A stretch of DNA of 64,000 nt, taken from NCBI RefSeq assembly GCF_900217795.1, contig NZ_OBMQ01000008.1, forward strand, positions 93,020 through 157,019. The letters run 5' to 3'. The translations under genes and the position numbers were made by a program. Under the pieces are notes generated by a model. That model had not been told where the DNA came from. It saw only the letters and a list, made by a program, of their open reading frames with translations, and searched no databases. The stretch comes from Ureibacillus xyleni (GTDB taxonomy: Bacteria > Bacillota > Bacilli > Bacillales_A > Planococcaceae). Within the stretch, counting starts at the first letter, position 1, and every line of letters begins with the position of its first letter. Shown here in pieces: positions 16,813-25,292 of this stretch.

Positions 16813-16959
16813 GGGGAGATAGGGTTTATAAAGACAGATTATCCGACACTTTTTCAAACAATACTAATCTCAATATAAAGGAAAATAGTTACATTCTCTT
16901 AATAATCTATTACAATTACAAATATAGTAAAAACTAGGTTAAAAGAGGATGTGAAAATA

Positions 16960-19338
16960 ATGAAAAAATTTAAATCTAGCTTATTTCTTTTAATACTGCT
17001 CATCATCTATTTTTCATTATCTACAAATGTATTTGGTGAAGAAGCTAAACAGGAGATAGAACCTCCAAGTCTAGAAACATTAAATACTGTTGAACTAAAA
17101 AACTATTCCACTGACGCAATATCTTGGTCATATGATTATACAGGGAAACCAAGTGGGCTTACGGGTGTATCGTCTCCGATTATTACTTACTATATAAAAA
17201 TTACCGGAGATGCTAGTTATGAATTAAATATGTTAATAGATGGAGTAAAGGTAGATGCCGATTATGATGAACAATCAGGGTATTTGACATACCAAGCCAA
17301 TAATCTAACTGGAACTCATAAAGTATCTATTGAATTAACTGTTTATGGTAAAAAGAATCCGATTACATCATGGAATTTTACAATCGACACATCACCAGTC
17401 AACCCATTTGAAGGGAAAAATCTAAATATACTTAATGCTGTCCAAACAGAATCCATTTCCCGATTGAACAAATACCGTAATGAATTACAATTACCATCTT
17501 TTTCAGAAAATGAAATATTACATAAAGCAGCACAGGCACATAGCAATTATTTAAGTACAAATAATGTAACTGGTCATAATGAAAGTAGTAACAAAATTGG
17601 ATATACAGGGAATCATCCTTGGGAACGTGCTGCTTATTTTGGATTCACAGGGAGTGCAGGGGAAGGTATTACTTACCAAAAAAAGACAGGTTTATTAGGT
17701 GTCGATAATTTAATGGATGCGCCATATCATCGTTTAAGTATTATTGACCCTCATAGCGATTTAGCAGGAATAGGTTATAACGATCGCGGGGATATCGTAA
17801 TAAATTATGGCAGTTACACTAGAACAGAAAAACAGGCTGAAGTTGTTCTATACCCATATGACAAACAACAAAACGCAAAAGTATCTTGGTTTGTGGCTGA
17901 AAATCCAAATCCGTTACGTTTTTGGGGTGTTGATAAAACATACGTTGGCTATCCAATAAGCTATGCATACTTTCCAGTTAACAGCAATGATCAATTGCTT
18001 GTAAAAAGTTTATCGTTAACAAATGAAAGTGGTCAAAAAGTACCGTTTTATGATGTTACACCGAGTAGAGATGATCATTCAAAAAACCATGTTTTTCTAA
18101 TCCCGAAATCACCACTTGAAGTAGACCATACATACTTTGTGGAGGTTGAAGCCTCCGTTAAAGATGCAAAAGGAAATGTTAGAGATGTTTCCCGTTCTTG
18201 GTCATTTAAGACTGCAGATCAGTTAGACATACATGATATATATTTTTCAAAATATCTCCAAAACAATTTTATTAATGTACACTTTAATAGTGGAGAAGAA
18301 CCAACTTCCACAATAACAATTGAGAAAGATGGGGAAGTATATATAAAATATCAAGATAATAGACAATGGACATACCAACCAATTACGGAAGGAGACTTTA
18401 CGTTAACAATCGAAAGTCTATTATTTAATAGTAAAAAAACGATTCCAATTACAATTACAAAAAATAATGAGATTCGATATAATGGTGACGGCGATTGGAA
18501 TGTCTTGTACAGCAAAGAAAATCCCGGAGTAATAGACACGATTCCTCCTGTTCTTCAAGGAATTGAAAATGTCGCAATCAATCTTAATGATCGGTTTGAT
18601 CCAAAATTTAATGTTTCAGCAACAGATAATGTAGATGGCGATATTACAGAAGGAATTGTAATAGAAGGTACTGTAGATACAACGAAAGTAGGAACATATG
18701 AACTGATTTATAGAGTGGTAGATCAATCAGGAAATCAAACGAAGAAAATCAGAAAAATCACTGTTAAAGAATCAAATGCACCGAAAATGCCGATTGTAAA
18801 TGAAATATCGAATATGTCCACTTTCGTAACAGGTCAAGCTGAAGCAGGAACGGTCATTACGATGAAATTAGGTGAAGATATATTAGGCACAACCGTTGTT
18901 TCAACAAATGGTACATTTACTATTCCAATCGTAAGCCCTAAATTTGGGACACAACTTTACTTTATTTCCTCTGATGAATATGGCAATGAGAGTGAACCTT
19001 CCATTATCACTGTCATGGACGAAATAGGGCATGAACATTTCTTTACTTGGCAGCCGGAAAAATCTGTTCCAGTAGATAAGAATTGGACAATCGCATTTAA
19101 CGATGTGATAGATGAAAAAACCATTAACGCAGAAACGGTTTATATCCAATATAATCAGCAAAATGTTGAAGGGATTAAATTAAGACTAGGGCAAGATCGA
19201 AAATCATTAGAAGTTTTAGCACCTGAAGCGGGTTATGAAAAGGGAAAAACATACTTCCTTTATATTGAAGGGAAAGTTAAATCTACTTCCGGGAAATTTT
19301 TAAATAAACCTATTAAGTTAAAATTCTTCGTAAATTAA
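16960..19338 (+). CDS. Large secreted CAP-domain protein with Ig-like repeats
   Basis: Exported protein of about 792 residues: signal peptide (about 1-27), an Ig-like domain (about 35-145), then a CAP/SCP domain (about 150-290) with 'LNKYRNELQLPSF', 'AAQAHSNYL', 'GHNESS', 'AGEGI' and 'HRLSIIDPHSDLAGIGY'. Later come an Ig-like stretch, a DUF5011-like domain ('DTIPPVLQGIEN...DGDITEGI...YRVVDQSGN'), another Ig-like repeat and a C-terminal big-3-like domain ('FTWQPEKSVPVDKNWTIAF'). No LPxTG or SLH anchor is visible. The ATG at 16960 fits AGAGGA; GTG at about 16951 is too close to it. Function is unknown; bacterial CAP proteins such as YlbC/YkwD are mostly uncharacterised. Confidence 0.85.
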   Translation: MKKFKSSLFLLILLIIYFSLSTNVFGEEAKQEIEPPSLETLNTVELKNYSTDAISWSYDYTGKPSGLTGVSSPIITYYIKITGDASYELNMLIDGVKVDADYDEQSGYLTYQANNLTGTHKVSIELTVYGKKNPITSWNFTIDTSPVNPFEGKNLNILNAVQTESISRLNKYRNELQLPSFSENEILHKAAQAHSNYLSTNNVTGHNESSNKIGYTGNHPWERAAYFGFTGSAGEGITYQKKTGLLGVDNLMDAPYHRLSIIDPHSDLAGIGYNDRGDIVINYGSYTRTEKQAEVVLYPYDKQQNAKVSWFVAENPNPLRFWGVDKTYVGYPISYAYFPVNSNDQLLVKSLSLTNESGQKVPFYDVTPSRDDHSKNHVFLIPKSPLEVDHTYFVEVEASVKDAKGNVRDVSRSWSFKTADQLDIHDIYFSKYLQNNFINVHFNSGEEPTSTITIEKDGEVYIKYQDNRQWTYQPITEGDFTLTIESLLFNSKKTIPITITKNNEIRYNGDGDWNVLYSKENPGVIDTIPPVLQGIENVAINLNDRFDPKFNVSATDNVDGDITEGIVIEGTVDTTKVGTYELIYRVVDQSGNQTKKIRKITVKESNAPKMPIVNEISNMSTFVTGQAEAGTVITMKLGEDILGTTVVSTNGTFTIPIVSPKFGTQLYFISSDEYGNESEPSIITVMDEIGHEHFFTWQPEKSVPVDKNWTIAFNDVIDEKTINAETVYIQYNQQNVEGIKLRLGQDRKSLEVLAPEAGYEKGKTYFLYIEGKVKSTSGKFLNKPIKLKFFVN

Positions 19339-19343
19339 TCTAA

Positions 19344-19384
19344 AAGGTTGAAGTATACAGTTAATTGTATATTTCAACCTTAAA
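19344..19384. terminator. Terminator after the CAP-domain gene
   Basis: Stem AAGGTTGAA / TTTCAACCTT with an inner GTATAC / GTATAT pairing; A- and T-rich flanks could serve both strands. Confidence 0.7.
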
Positions 19385-19513
19385 TTTTAGACTAGATGTT
19401 GAAAAGTTCCCCAATAGCTGTCCAGTAATATTAGAATGAGTAAGCGTATATTTTGTTGCCGTAACACCATTTCTATATTCAACGGTTAGTTTTTCAGGAT
19501 TGAACTTACTCAA
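19361..19513 (-). pseudogene. Remnant of a staygreen-family gene
   Basis: On the minus strand, TTG 19513 (GGAG eight bases upstream) opens a 50-residue frame beginning 'SKFNPEKLTVEYRNGV' and running to 'TKYTLTHSNITGQLLG'. This matches the N-terminus of bacterial staygreen-domain proteins as I remember it ('FNPEKL...KYTLTHSDxTGELFLTIG'). After that the sequence diverges and stops at 50 residues, where the family usually needs 80 to 150. The stop overlaps a terminator. I read it as a truncated, probably dead gene. Confidence 0.55.
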
Positions 19514-19601
19514 GGAATCAACTCCAATATGCAATTTGCAAGACATTGGTTAAAAGTTGGAGGGGAGGAAAAGAATAAGTAAAAAATAAGGAGCTAAAAC
19601 G

Positions 19602-19796
19602 TTGAAAAAACTAGGACTATTATTCATGTTTATTGGCATCGTATTCATTGCGATTTTTACGTTAACCAACATCCAAATTCCGTTTACGGCTTGGCTAATC
19701 GGCTTTTTGATTAGTTTGCTTGTTTCTGTTGCAGGAATGGTGCTCTTAATTATATATTTAGCGAAGGAAATCAAAGAGGAAAAACGGCGAAAATAG
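19602..19796 (+). CDS. Small two-helix membrane protein
   Basis: 64 residues, two hydrophobic helices (about 4-24 and 30-54) and a strongly charged tail 'KEIKEEKRRK'. TTG start with AAGGAG nine bases upstream. It lies 19 bases before the SLAP-domain gene, so both are probably one transcript. Not recognised. Confidence 0.65.
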   Translation: MKKLGLLFMFIGIVFIAIFTLTNIQIPFTAWLIGFLISLLVSVAGMVLLIIYLAKEIKEEKRRK

Positions 19797-19815
19797 TTTA
19801 AGAGGTGGTTTAGTT

Positions 19816-20187
19816 ATGCAACAATTACAATTTGAAGCATCTTGGGACAAAGCATTGTCTCCGCAAGATCGACAAAAGATAGAACAAGTATTTAATGAAA
19901 CGAAGCATGGTTCCGAAATACATTGCACATCTTTACAAGTAGCAATGAATCATAAAGAGGCGTTATTAGTGACTGTAATCGTGCATAATTTTACCAATCA
20001 TCTCCTCACATTTCATCAAACAAAAGTAAGTTATCACATCGATGAAAAGTGTATTGCAGATCACGCGTTCACTTTACCAGCTCTTGCCATTCCGCCTAAA
20101 GTGAGTATGCCATGGACGTTTATTTTTCCAAAAGGGAGCTATAAACCAAATTTTTCCTATGAAAAGGGACAATTGGTAATTCATTAA
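19816..20187 (+). CDS. SLAP-domain protein
   Basis: Cytosolic 123-residue protein of the SLAP family, recognised from 'ASWDKALSPQDRQKIEQVFNETK' (outline), 'LLVTVIVHNFTNHLLTF' and the end 'FTLPALAIPPKVSMPWTFIFP'. Related domains occur beside accessory Sec / S-layer secretion genes in bacilli. No secA2 is nearby. AAGAGGTGG precedes the ATG. The family assignment rests on remembered motifs. Confidence 0.7.
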   Translation: MQQLQFEASWDKALSPQDRQKIEQVFNETKHGSEIHCTSLQVAMNHKEALLVTVIVHNFTNHLLTFHQTKVSYHIDEKCIADHAFTLPALAIPPKVSMPWTFIFPKGSYKPNFSYEKGQLVIH

Positions 20188-20215
20188 TTCTGTGCTGTCG
20201 CTAAAATAAACTAAT

Positions 20216-20251
20216 GATGAAGCGGTTTCTGCAAAGGAGTCCGCCTTCATC
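20216..20251 (+). terminator. Hairpin downstream of the SLAP gene
   Basis: Strong stem GATGAAG(C)GG / CCGCCTTCATC, loop of about 15 bases. The T run behind it is weak (TGTTT), so termination is probable rather than certain. Confidence 0.5.
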
Positions 20252-20380
20252 TGTTTGAAACCTACTTCACTCAAATTTCCCCTCAAAAATGACCTACATC
20301 CGGATTATGAAAACCACTCCATCCGAAATCTCTCCATGCAACCACACATAGCAATTCATTCTACAACTTAATTAAATAGG

Positions 20381-20409
20381 AAATGATTTACAAACTATTG
20401 TGGTACAAT
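20381..20409 (+). promoter_or_regulatory. Probable promoter of the three-gene nuclease cassette
   Basis: Extended -10 element TGG-TACAAT (20401-20409), 29 bases before the first start codon; the -35 region is poor. The AATAGAAC stretch downstream would hold the transcription start. Confidence 0.45.
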
Positions 20410-20437
20410 AGAACTAAATGCGAGGGAGTGAAAAGAA

Positions 20438-20896
20438 ATGGGTAAAAAGGTAGTTGCAGGTAGTAATGAAGTCAAATTTCGAAACTACTTTGAGGGGAAG
20501 TTTGGCCAAAATATTTTAGGAGGAAAGCGAAACTATCAAAGTGATGATAAATTAGTTTCGATATCTGTTGATAATTCCATACAGATAGGAAATAAAGAAA
20601 TTCTCATCGAAATTGATTCGGGCAACATGGCTAAATTATTAGTAGGCCAATATGTTTTATTAAATCAACTTTACAATAGGAATCACGATGGCATATTTTT
20701 AATCATTCATTATTACAAAGATCAAGATGGAAATGAATATAACCCAAAAAGAACGGAATACAATCTATCCTTTGTGAATGAAACAATCTATGAAAATAAC
20801 GCATTAACATTCAAGGTATTTAATCAAAGTAGTTTTGAAAAGTTATGTGAGCAGTGCCATTCACTCCAGGACTTCATTAACCATCTATTCAGCTAA
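20438..20896 (+). CDS. Cassette gene 1: unrecognised protein, possible degenerate nuclease fold
   Basis: 152 residues, soluble. The order helix ('SNEVKFRNYFEGKFG'), strand with Asp ('VSISVDNSIQIG'), strand 'EILIEIDSG', helix 'GQYVLLNQLY' and strand 'IFLIIHYY' resembles the core of PD-(D/E)xK nucleases. However, the third catalytic position of the E-x-K motif is Asp ('EID'), so it may be inactive or use another residue. GAGGGAGTG precedes the ATG. It is the first gene of a tight three-gene unit whose last gene is a clearer nuclease. The fold proposal is my inference from strand pattern only; no family is recognised. Confidence 0.55.
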   Translation: MGKKVVAGSNEVKFRNYFEGKFGQNILGGKRNYQSDDKLVSISVDNSIQIGNKEILIEIDSGNMAKLLVGQYVLLNQLYNRNHDGIFLIIHYYKDQDGNEYNPKRTEYNLSFVNETIYENNALTFKVFNQSSFEKLCEQCHSLQDFINHLFS

Positions 20897-20923
20897 ACTT
20901 TATAAGAAAGAGGAGGTTTTAAT

Positions 20924-21883
20924 ATGCTATCCTTATCAACGAATTCTCTATATTCTTTATTACTCAATTGTATGTTCCACAAACCAACAAAAAATGATGG
21001 AGTTCCAGCTGTTGGAATCATTGCTGGGAATCATTACGAAAAAAGTACACACTTACATACGGTTTTAGTGCTGCCAGAATTATACTCAGAAAATGTTACT
21101 GGGGCCGAATTCGATTTATTTGAAGAAAAGGCATTAAGCTATATTGATTGCATGCGATCAGATTTTGAGGCATGTGCTTCTTTTGAATCAACAGTAAAGG
21201 ATACATATTCAGGTGATGATTTGGAACCAATCAATGAACATCTGCAAATCCTCGAATCTGGTATATTACCTTATAAAGTGAAAGTATTGCTAGTCTTATC
21301 CAATGAACCGAAGAAAGCACTCACTATCGAAAGGAAATGTGCCAAAGCTACGAAATATACACAGGCACCTAAAAGTGAATTTTTACCATATGAAGAACCT
21401 TTAAATCATGAATTTACATATATCTCTGGTTATGCTGATCAATATTACTATGAAATTAGAGCCTATAAACTTTCAGAACAACACATAGAAAATATTAGCA
21501 TCCAACACTCTGAAGATTTCACAACTAAAGAAAAGCCAGCAAAAATGAAAAGAAAACAACCTCGTAAATTTGTATTATTACAAGGAAAAAGATATAAACA
21601 GATTTTCGTGAAAAGCAAAAAACAGCTATTAGCAAAATTACCAGAGTTGATGATTCGTTTTGATAATAGTAACGAATACAATAGCAGCATTGGGATGTAT
21701 AAAGTTGTCACCATCAAAGGAAAAGTGGTACATACAAGAGAAGTCTTTGAAGATGAAACGATTGAAGAGGAAATTAATGTAGAATTTAACCTAGATGACC
21801 TTCTTAAAGGGTACATAGAAGATATTACGTTATGTAGAATCATGCGTTACCCGATTGTATTAATGGAGGAGGATTTGTATTGA
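20924..21883 (+). CDS. Cassette gene 2: unrecognised 319-residue protein
   Basis: I recognise no family. The first about 175 residues look like an alpha/beta domain ('GVPAVGIIAGNHYEKSTHLHTVLVLPE' in outline, including two His). A basic linker 'KPAKMKRKQPRKF' (about 205-217) follows, then a second alpha/beta domain with the acidic stretch 'EDETIEEEINVEF' to the C-terminus. No signal peptide or membrane segment. AGAGGAGG sits before the ATG. Its last bases overlap the start of gene 3 (TTGA), so the two are translationally coupled and probably work in fixed ratio. A substrate- or DNA-binding partner of the nuclease is one guess. Confidence 0.65.
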   Translation: MLSLSTNSLYSLLLNCMFHKPTKNDGVPAVGIIAGNHYEKSTHLHTVLVLPELYSENVTGAEFDLFEEKALSYIDCMRSDFEACASFESTVKDTYSGDDLEPINEHLQILESGILPYKVKVLLVLSNEPKKALTIERKCAKATKYTQAPKSEFLPYEEPLNHEFTYISGYADQYYYEIRAYKLSEQHIENISIQHSEDFTTKEKPAKMKRKQPRKFVLLQGKRYKQIFVKSKKQLLAKLPELMIRFDNSNEYNSSIGMYKVVTIKGKVVHTREVFEDETIEEEINVEFNLDDLLKGYIEDITLCRIMRYPIVLMEEDLY

Positions 21884-22968
21884 AAAAAACTGTTTGCGTT
21901 GTAAGAGAATATCCTGTTCCATTAACTCCTGAAGAAAACGTAAGGCAAAATTTATGTGCAGAACTATTAAATTATGTTCCTAAAGAATCGTTGCTTGTAG
22001 AAATCCCAATTTCGGCATATGTACCGGTTGCAGGGAGAGCAGACGTGGTAATCAATGATTCAGAAAATAAACCTTTAATTGTCATTGAATTAAAAGAGCC
22101 TAAAGTGATGTTGGGGGACCATGTCAAAGAGCAAGTGACCAATTACAACAAATATATAAAAGCACCTTATGTGGCAATACATAACGGCAATGAAACAATA
22201 TTATATGAACATGAAAATGGCCGATATTTTGAAATCTCCCATAAAAATATTATTGACTTAATTGGGAACCAACCTTACGAAAGAGTTCAATATTTACCAT
22301 TTAAAAGGCTTAGTATTGAAGAAACTTCTTATCAACCATATATCGATTATTTAGTGAATGTTGGACATGTTTCGGAATTTGCGGAGCTCGAAGTACAACA
22401 ATTTTTATCTGAATTACATAATGTATTGCTTGCTTCACGGTTTGGGAAATTCGAAAATAGCATTGTGTTAGAAGATCGAAAAGCAGGATATTATTCATTC
22501 GGGAATGCTTCTGGTGGTATTTATGACGGCTTTCATCGTAGTTTTATCGTGCAACATAGCAAAAAAGAGGAATATTTTTACCGTATCGGAATGTTTGCAA
22601 CAGCGAAAACCGTAAATGATCCACTGTATGGAAATAGAACGGGCACAACATCATTATGTGTCGGCATTCAAAAGGGGCATAGCGAATCGTATATTCTTCA
22701 GTTAAATTTACATCAATTTTTAGAAAAGCTTGGGAACACGTGGATTCTTACTCACAATGGAAGAAGTGGATCGATGACAAATCAATTTGTAATCGACAAA
22801 GTGAAAAAGGAAGCTCCACATCTAGTAGTAGAAAATCAAATTGTGTTAGCCGCTTTCCCAGCACAAGAAAGCATCTCAGTAGAGCAATTTTCAAACTTTA
22901 TTACAAACCTTATCGAGTATTCTAGAATAAGAGATATTGCGCGAACGGAATATAAAAAGAAAAAATAA
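21880..22968 (+). CDS. Cassette gene 3: HsdR-N-like PD-(D/E)xK nuclease
   Basis: 362 residues. The N-terminal domain is like the type I restriction enzyme R-subunit N-terminal nuclease (HSDR_N_2): 'TPEENVRQNLCAELLNYVPKE', then 'VAGRADVVINDSENKPLIVIELK' in outline, giving Asp55, Glu70 and Lys72, and the QxxxY motif 'EQVTNYNKY' (Gln85, Tyr89). The C-terminal 220 residues (about 140-362) have no helicase motifs and are not recognised; they hold 'GNRTGTTSLCVGIQKGH' and 'GRSGSMTNQFVIDK'. TTG start overlaps the stop of gene 2; GGAGGAGG precedes it. Not a restriction system by itself: there is no methylase, specificity subunit or motor nearby. A role in defence is inference. Confidence 0.75.
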   Translation: MKKTVCVVREYPVPLTPEENVRQNLCAELLNYVPKESLLVEIPISAYVPVAGRADVVINDSENKPLIVIELKEPKVMLGDHVKEQVTNYNKYIKAPYVAIHNGNETILYEHENGRYFEISHKNIIDLIGNQPYERVQYLPFKRLSIEETSYQPYIDYLVNVGHVSEFAELEVQQFLSELHNVLLASRFGKFENSIVLEDRKAGYYSFGNASGGIYDGFHRSFIVQHSKKEEYFYRIGMFATAKTVNDPLYGNRTGTTSLCVGIQKGHSESYILQLNLHQFLEKLGNTWILTHNGRSGSMTNQFVIDKVKKEAPHLVVENQIVLAAFPAQESISVEQFSNFITNLIEYSRIRDIARTEYKKKK

Positions 22969-22975
22969 AATAGAA

Positions 22976-23013
22976 GGTGTCCAATTTTTCTCACAAAGGA
23001 TTGGCACTTTTTT
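22976..23013 (+). terminator. Terminator of the nuclease cassette
   Basis: Stem GTGTCCAAT / ATTGGCAC, loop of about 14 bases, then TTTTTTATT, immediately after the third gene. Confidence 0.75.
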
Positions 23014-23022
23014 ATTCATATT

Positions 23023-23106
23023 GGGAAATCGGACACATTTTTTGGGAAATCGGACACTTTTACCGGGAAATCCGACACTTTTACCGGGAAATCCGACACT
23101 TTTTTT
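23023..23106. repeat. Four tandem 21-bp repeats
   Basis: Four head-to-tail copies of GGGAAATC(G/C)GACAC(A/T)TTT plus three to four more bases, exactly 21 bp each, from 23023, 23044, 23065 and 23086. Copies 1-2 have TCGG, copies 3-4 have TCCG. The period equals two DNA helix turns. A single related half unit, TATCCGACACTTTTT, appears at about 16846-16860. The rest of the gap to 23364 holds a second weak hairpin (AGTGCCAAA / TTTGGTGCT, then T run, about 23150-23178) and nothing else I can name. Confidence 0.85.
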
Positions 23107-23364
23107 GTAAATGAAAAAAGATAAAGGAAGAACACTTTATCGCCGGTAAGTGCCAAATATTCTTTTGGTGCTTTTTTTATTGCCATAGAGTAGGTGCACC
23201 ATTTGGAACTTTTAACAAATAATTCCGTCTAACTAAGAACAATAGTTGCAACCCGCTGAAGTTAGTGAGTTGCCATGTAAAAAAACTTATTCCTAACCTT
23301 GATGAATACCAAAATCACACCTCGATAAACTGCCTTGATTTAATAGATGAAAGGAGTGCGAAAA

Positions 23365-24672
23365 TTGAAAAACAAGAAAATATTCATTACATTGATTTCT
23401 GTAACATTCCTATTACTTGTGGGTTCAATTGTGTTTGGCTTGCTGCGGGATAATGACCCATATCGATATTTCACCGGGATGGGGAGCACCTTTGATCTGT
23501 CACCCAATGAAGAAAAATACCTATTTTCTTATTATCTAGATGGAAAAGAAAATATTTATCGTTCAAATATCGATGGAACAAATGTAGAAAAGTTAACCAC
23601 TGGATCTGAAAATTTTCATAGTCCGAGATATTCTTTCGATGGAACGAAAATGCTTTATTTAGCCCAAAATGCGGAAAAGACAAACAAACTTATCGTAGCC
23701 AATCCAAATGGCAATGAGAAGGAAATCATAACTGACGACAAAACCCATGTTTCTGAGGCCGCATTTTCAAAAACTGGCGAAGAAATCTATTTTTTTGCAA
23801 CACCAGCAGAAGATTTTAAGAAGGGTGAAGGTGAAACAACAGAAGGATTTGACTTATTTGTCGTGGATCTTGCTACAAAAAAGATCAAACAGTTAACGAA
23901 TCAAGACCACTTTACGATGAATTATTTGTCTGTTTCACAAGATGGAAAAGCACTTTATTACAGCTTGTTCGAGCAGAATAGAGAAAAAGTAACAGCTTAC
24001 TCTATTGAAGATGGTTCGGAAAAAGAAGCACCAGGATCCAACCTGTTACCGGAAGATACTTACTTTTTCCATTATTCACCTGATGAAAGGTTATTAGCTT
24101 ACACTACGATTTCAGAAGAGTCATATGACAGTTCGCTATTTAAATATGAACTATTTTTGCTTGATATTGAAAATGGGAAAAGTAAAAGGCTAACAAATCT
24201 GGAATCATCAGTTGTATCACCGAAATTTTTCAAGGACCAAAACAAAATTGCTTTTTTAGAAAATACAAATTGGCCACTAGATCCCGCAAAACATACGCTT
24301 AACGTAATTGATTTAAAAACTGAAAAAATTCAACAGATAGAATTCGCGATTTCACCTGAAAAATCTAGCCATCTGTTATCAAAAACAATTGATACATTTG
24401 CAAATGGAACGACAGTAGCGATTCTGTATGTGATTTTCGTAGGCTTAATTAGCACCTATTTTTCACTACATCATTCGAGAAAAAGATATTACCCAGCGAT
24501 TGCGAGCATAATTGTTTCCCTCCTAGTATTCGTTAGTAGTTTTATCGTTGCAGCTACTGTAGATCCTTGGTACGGTATTGGACTTGGTATGCTAGCAGCG
24601 GCTTTATTAGGATGTTCATTGATTATTGTTGCGTATACTTTTGCCTTAAAATTCTTTTTGAAAAGGGAATAG
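23365..24672 (+). CDS. TolB/WD40-like propeller protein with membrane segments
   Basis: 435 residues. An N-terminal membrane anchor (about 5-25) is followed by a beta-propeller of PD40/TolB-type blades: 'DLSPNEEKYLFSYYLDGKENIYRSNIDG', 'SPRYSFDGTKMLYLA', 'AAFSKTGEEIYFF', 'LSVSQDGKALYYS', 'HYSPDERLLAYTT' (outlines). Three more hydrophobic segments close the protein (about 345-365, 380-400, 405-430). The propeller is therefore outside the cell. TTG 23365 is chosen for its AAAGGAG with nine-base spacing. Ligand unknown; perhaps a cell-surface sensor or peptidoglycan-associated protein. Confidence 0.75.
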   Translation: MKNKKIFITLISVTFLLLVGSIVFGLLRDNDPYRYFTGMGSTFDLSPNEEKYLFSYYLDGKENIYRSNIDGTNVEKLTTGSENFHSPRYSFDGTKMLYLAQNAEKTNKLIVANPNGNEKEIITDDKTHVSEAAFSKTGEEIYFFATPAEDFKKGEGETTEGFDLFVVDLATKKIKQLTNQDHFTMNYLSVSQDGKALYYSLFEQNREKVTAYSIEDGSEKEAPGSNLLPEDTYFFHYSPDERLLAYTTISEESYDSSLFKYELFLLDIENGKSKRLTNLESSVVSPKFFKDQNKIAFLENTNWPLDPAKHTLNVIDLKTEKIQQIEFAISPEKSSHLLSKTIDTFANGTTVAILYVIFVGLISTYFSLHHSRKRYYPAIASIIVSLLVFVSSFIVAATVDPWYGIGLGMLAAALLGCSLIIVAYTFALKFFLKRE

Positions 24673-24731
24673 ATTTAGCACTGATTATATCTTTTACGAC
24701 CGGTGGAGATAGTTCAGAAAAGAGGGATACT

Positions 24732-25202
24732 ATGCAGTTAATGAAAGCAGCAGAGATGAAAAATGCGTTTGTAAGTTTATTCAATATTTATGCTCATGAA
24801 CTATCAAAGTATAATTCTTGGATTGGTACGCAAATAAACCATGACGGCAACTACTTAGCTGAGCATGTCGAGCAATATTTTACGGATTCTACGATAGAAG
24901 CATTTTGCATTACTGAAGATGATCGACCCATTGGATTTGTAGTTTTTTCTAATTCGGAAACCAATCAAAAGGTGTGTTCCATAGAAGAAATCTTCCTCAT
25001 TGAAACAAGTAGAAGAAATGGATTTGCTGAAAAAATATGCAAAGACTTTTGGGAACAAAATCAAGGAATTTGTGTTCTTCATGTTTTAAAAGCAAATCTT
25101 CCTGCGTTATCGTATTGGGACAAATTGATTCAAAAATGTGGGTATGAATATAAGAAGAAAAGCGATAATGAGCAGATGCTACGTTATGAAATTATGCTTT
25201 AA
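24732..25202 (+). CDS. GNAT-family acetyltransferase
   Basis: 156 residues with the GNAT pattern: acceptor strand 'IEAFCITEDDRPIGFVVFS', 'SIEEIFLIETSRRNGFAEKICKDFW' (motif A, with R-R-N-G-F-A replacing the usual Q-x-x-G-x-A), and the final 'ALSYWDKLIQKCGYEY'. ATG 24732 is preferred because the upstream in-frame 55 residues overlap the end of the propeller gene in another frame. Substrate unknown. It ends in a clear terminator. Confidence 0.78.
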   Translation: MQLMKAAEMKNAFVSLFNIYAHELSKYNSWIGTQINHDGNYLAEHVEQYFTDSTIEAFCITEDDRPIGFVVFSNSETNQKVCSIEEIFLIETSRRNGFAEKICKDFWEQNQGICVLHVLKANLPALSYWDKLIQKCGYEYKKKSDNEQMLRYEIML

Positions 25203-25235
25203 GGTTCTACTATTCTTAGTAGGCCTTTTTTTGTC
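25203..25235 (+). terminator. Terminator after acetyltransferase gene
   Basis: Stem GGTTCTACTA / TAGTAGGCC followed by TTTTTTTG directly behind the stop codon. Confidence 0.8.
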
Positions 25236-25292
25236 TAATGGAAAACTTTTCATTCAACTGTCTCGTCTAATGAGGGAATTGGAGGGAAACGT

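Noticed and set aside
21880..22968. Complete type I restriction system
   Set aside because: Only the N-terminal nuclease domain resembles HsdR; there is no helicase motor, methylase or specificity gene nearby.
23023..23106. Possible CRISPR array (also considered for 33947-34466)
   Set aside because: Units are contiguous with no unique spacers of constant length, and no cas genes are present.
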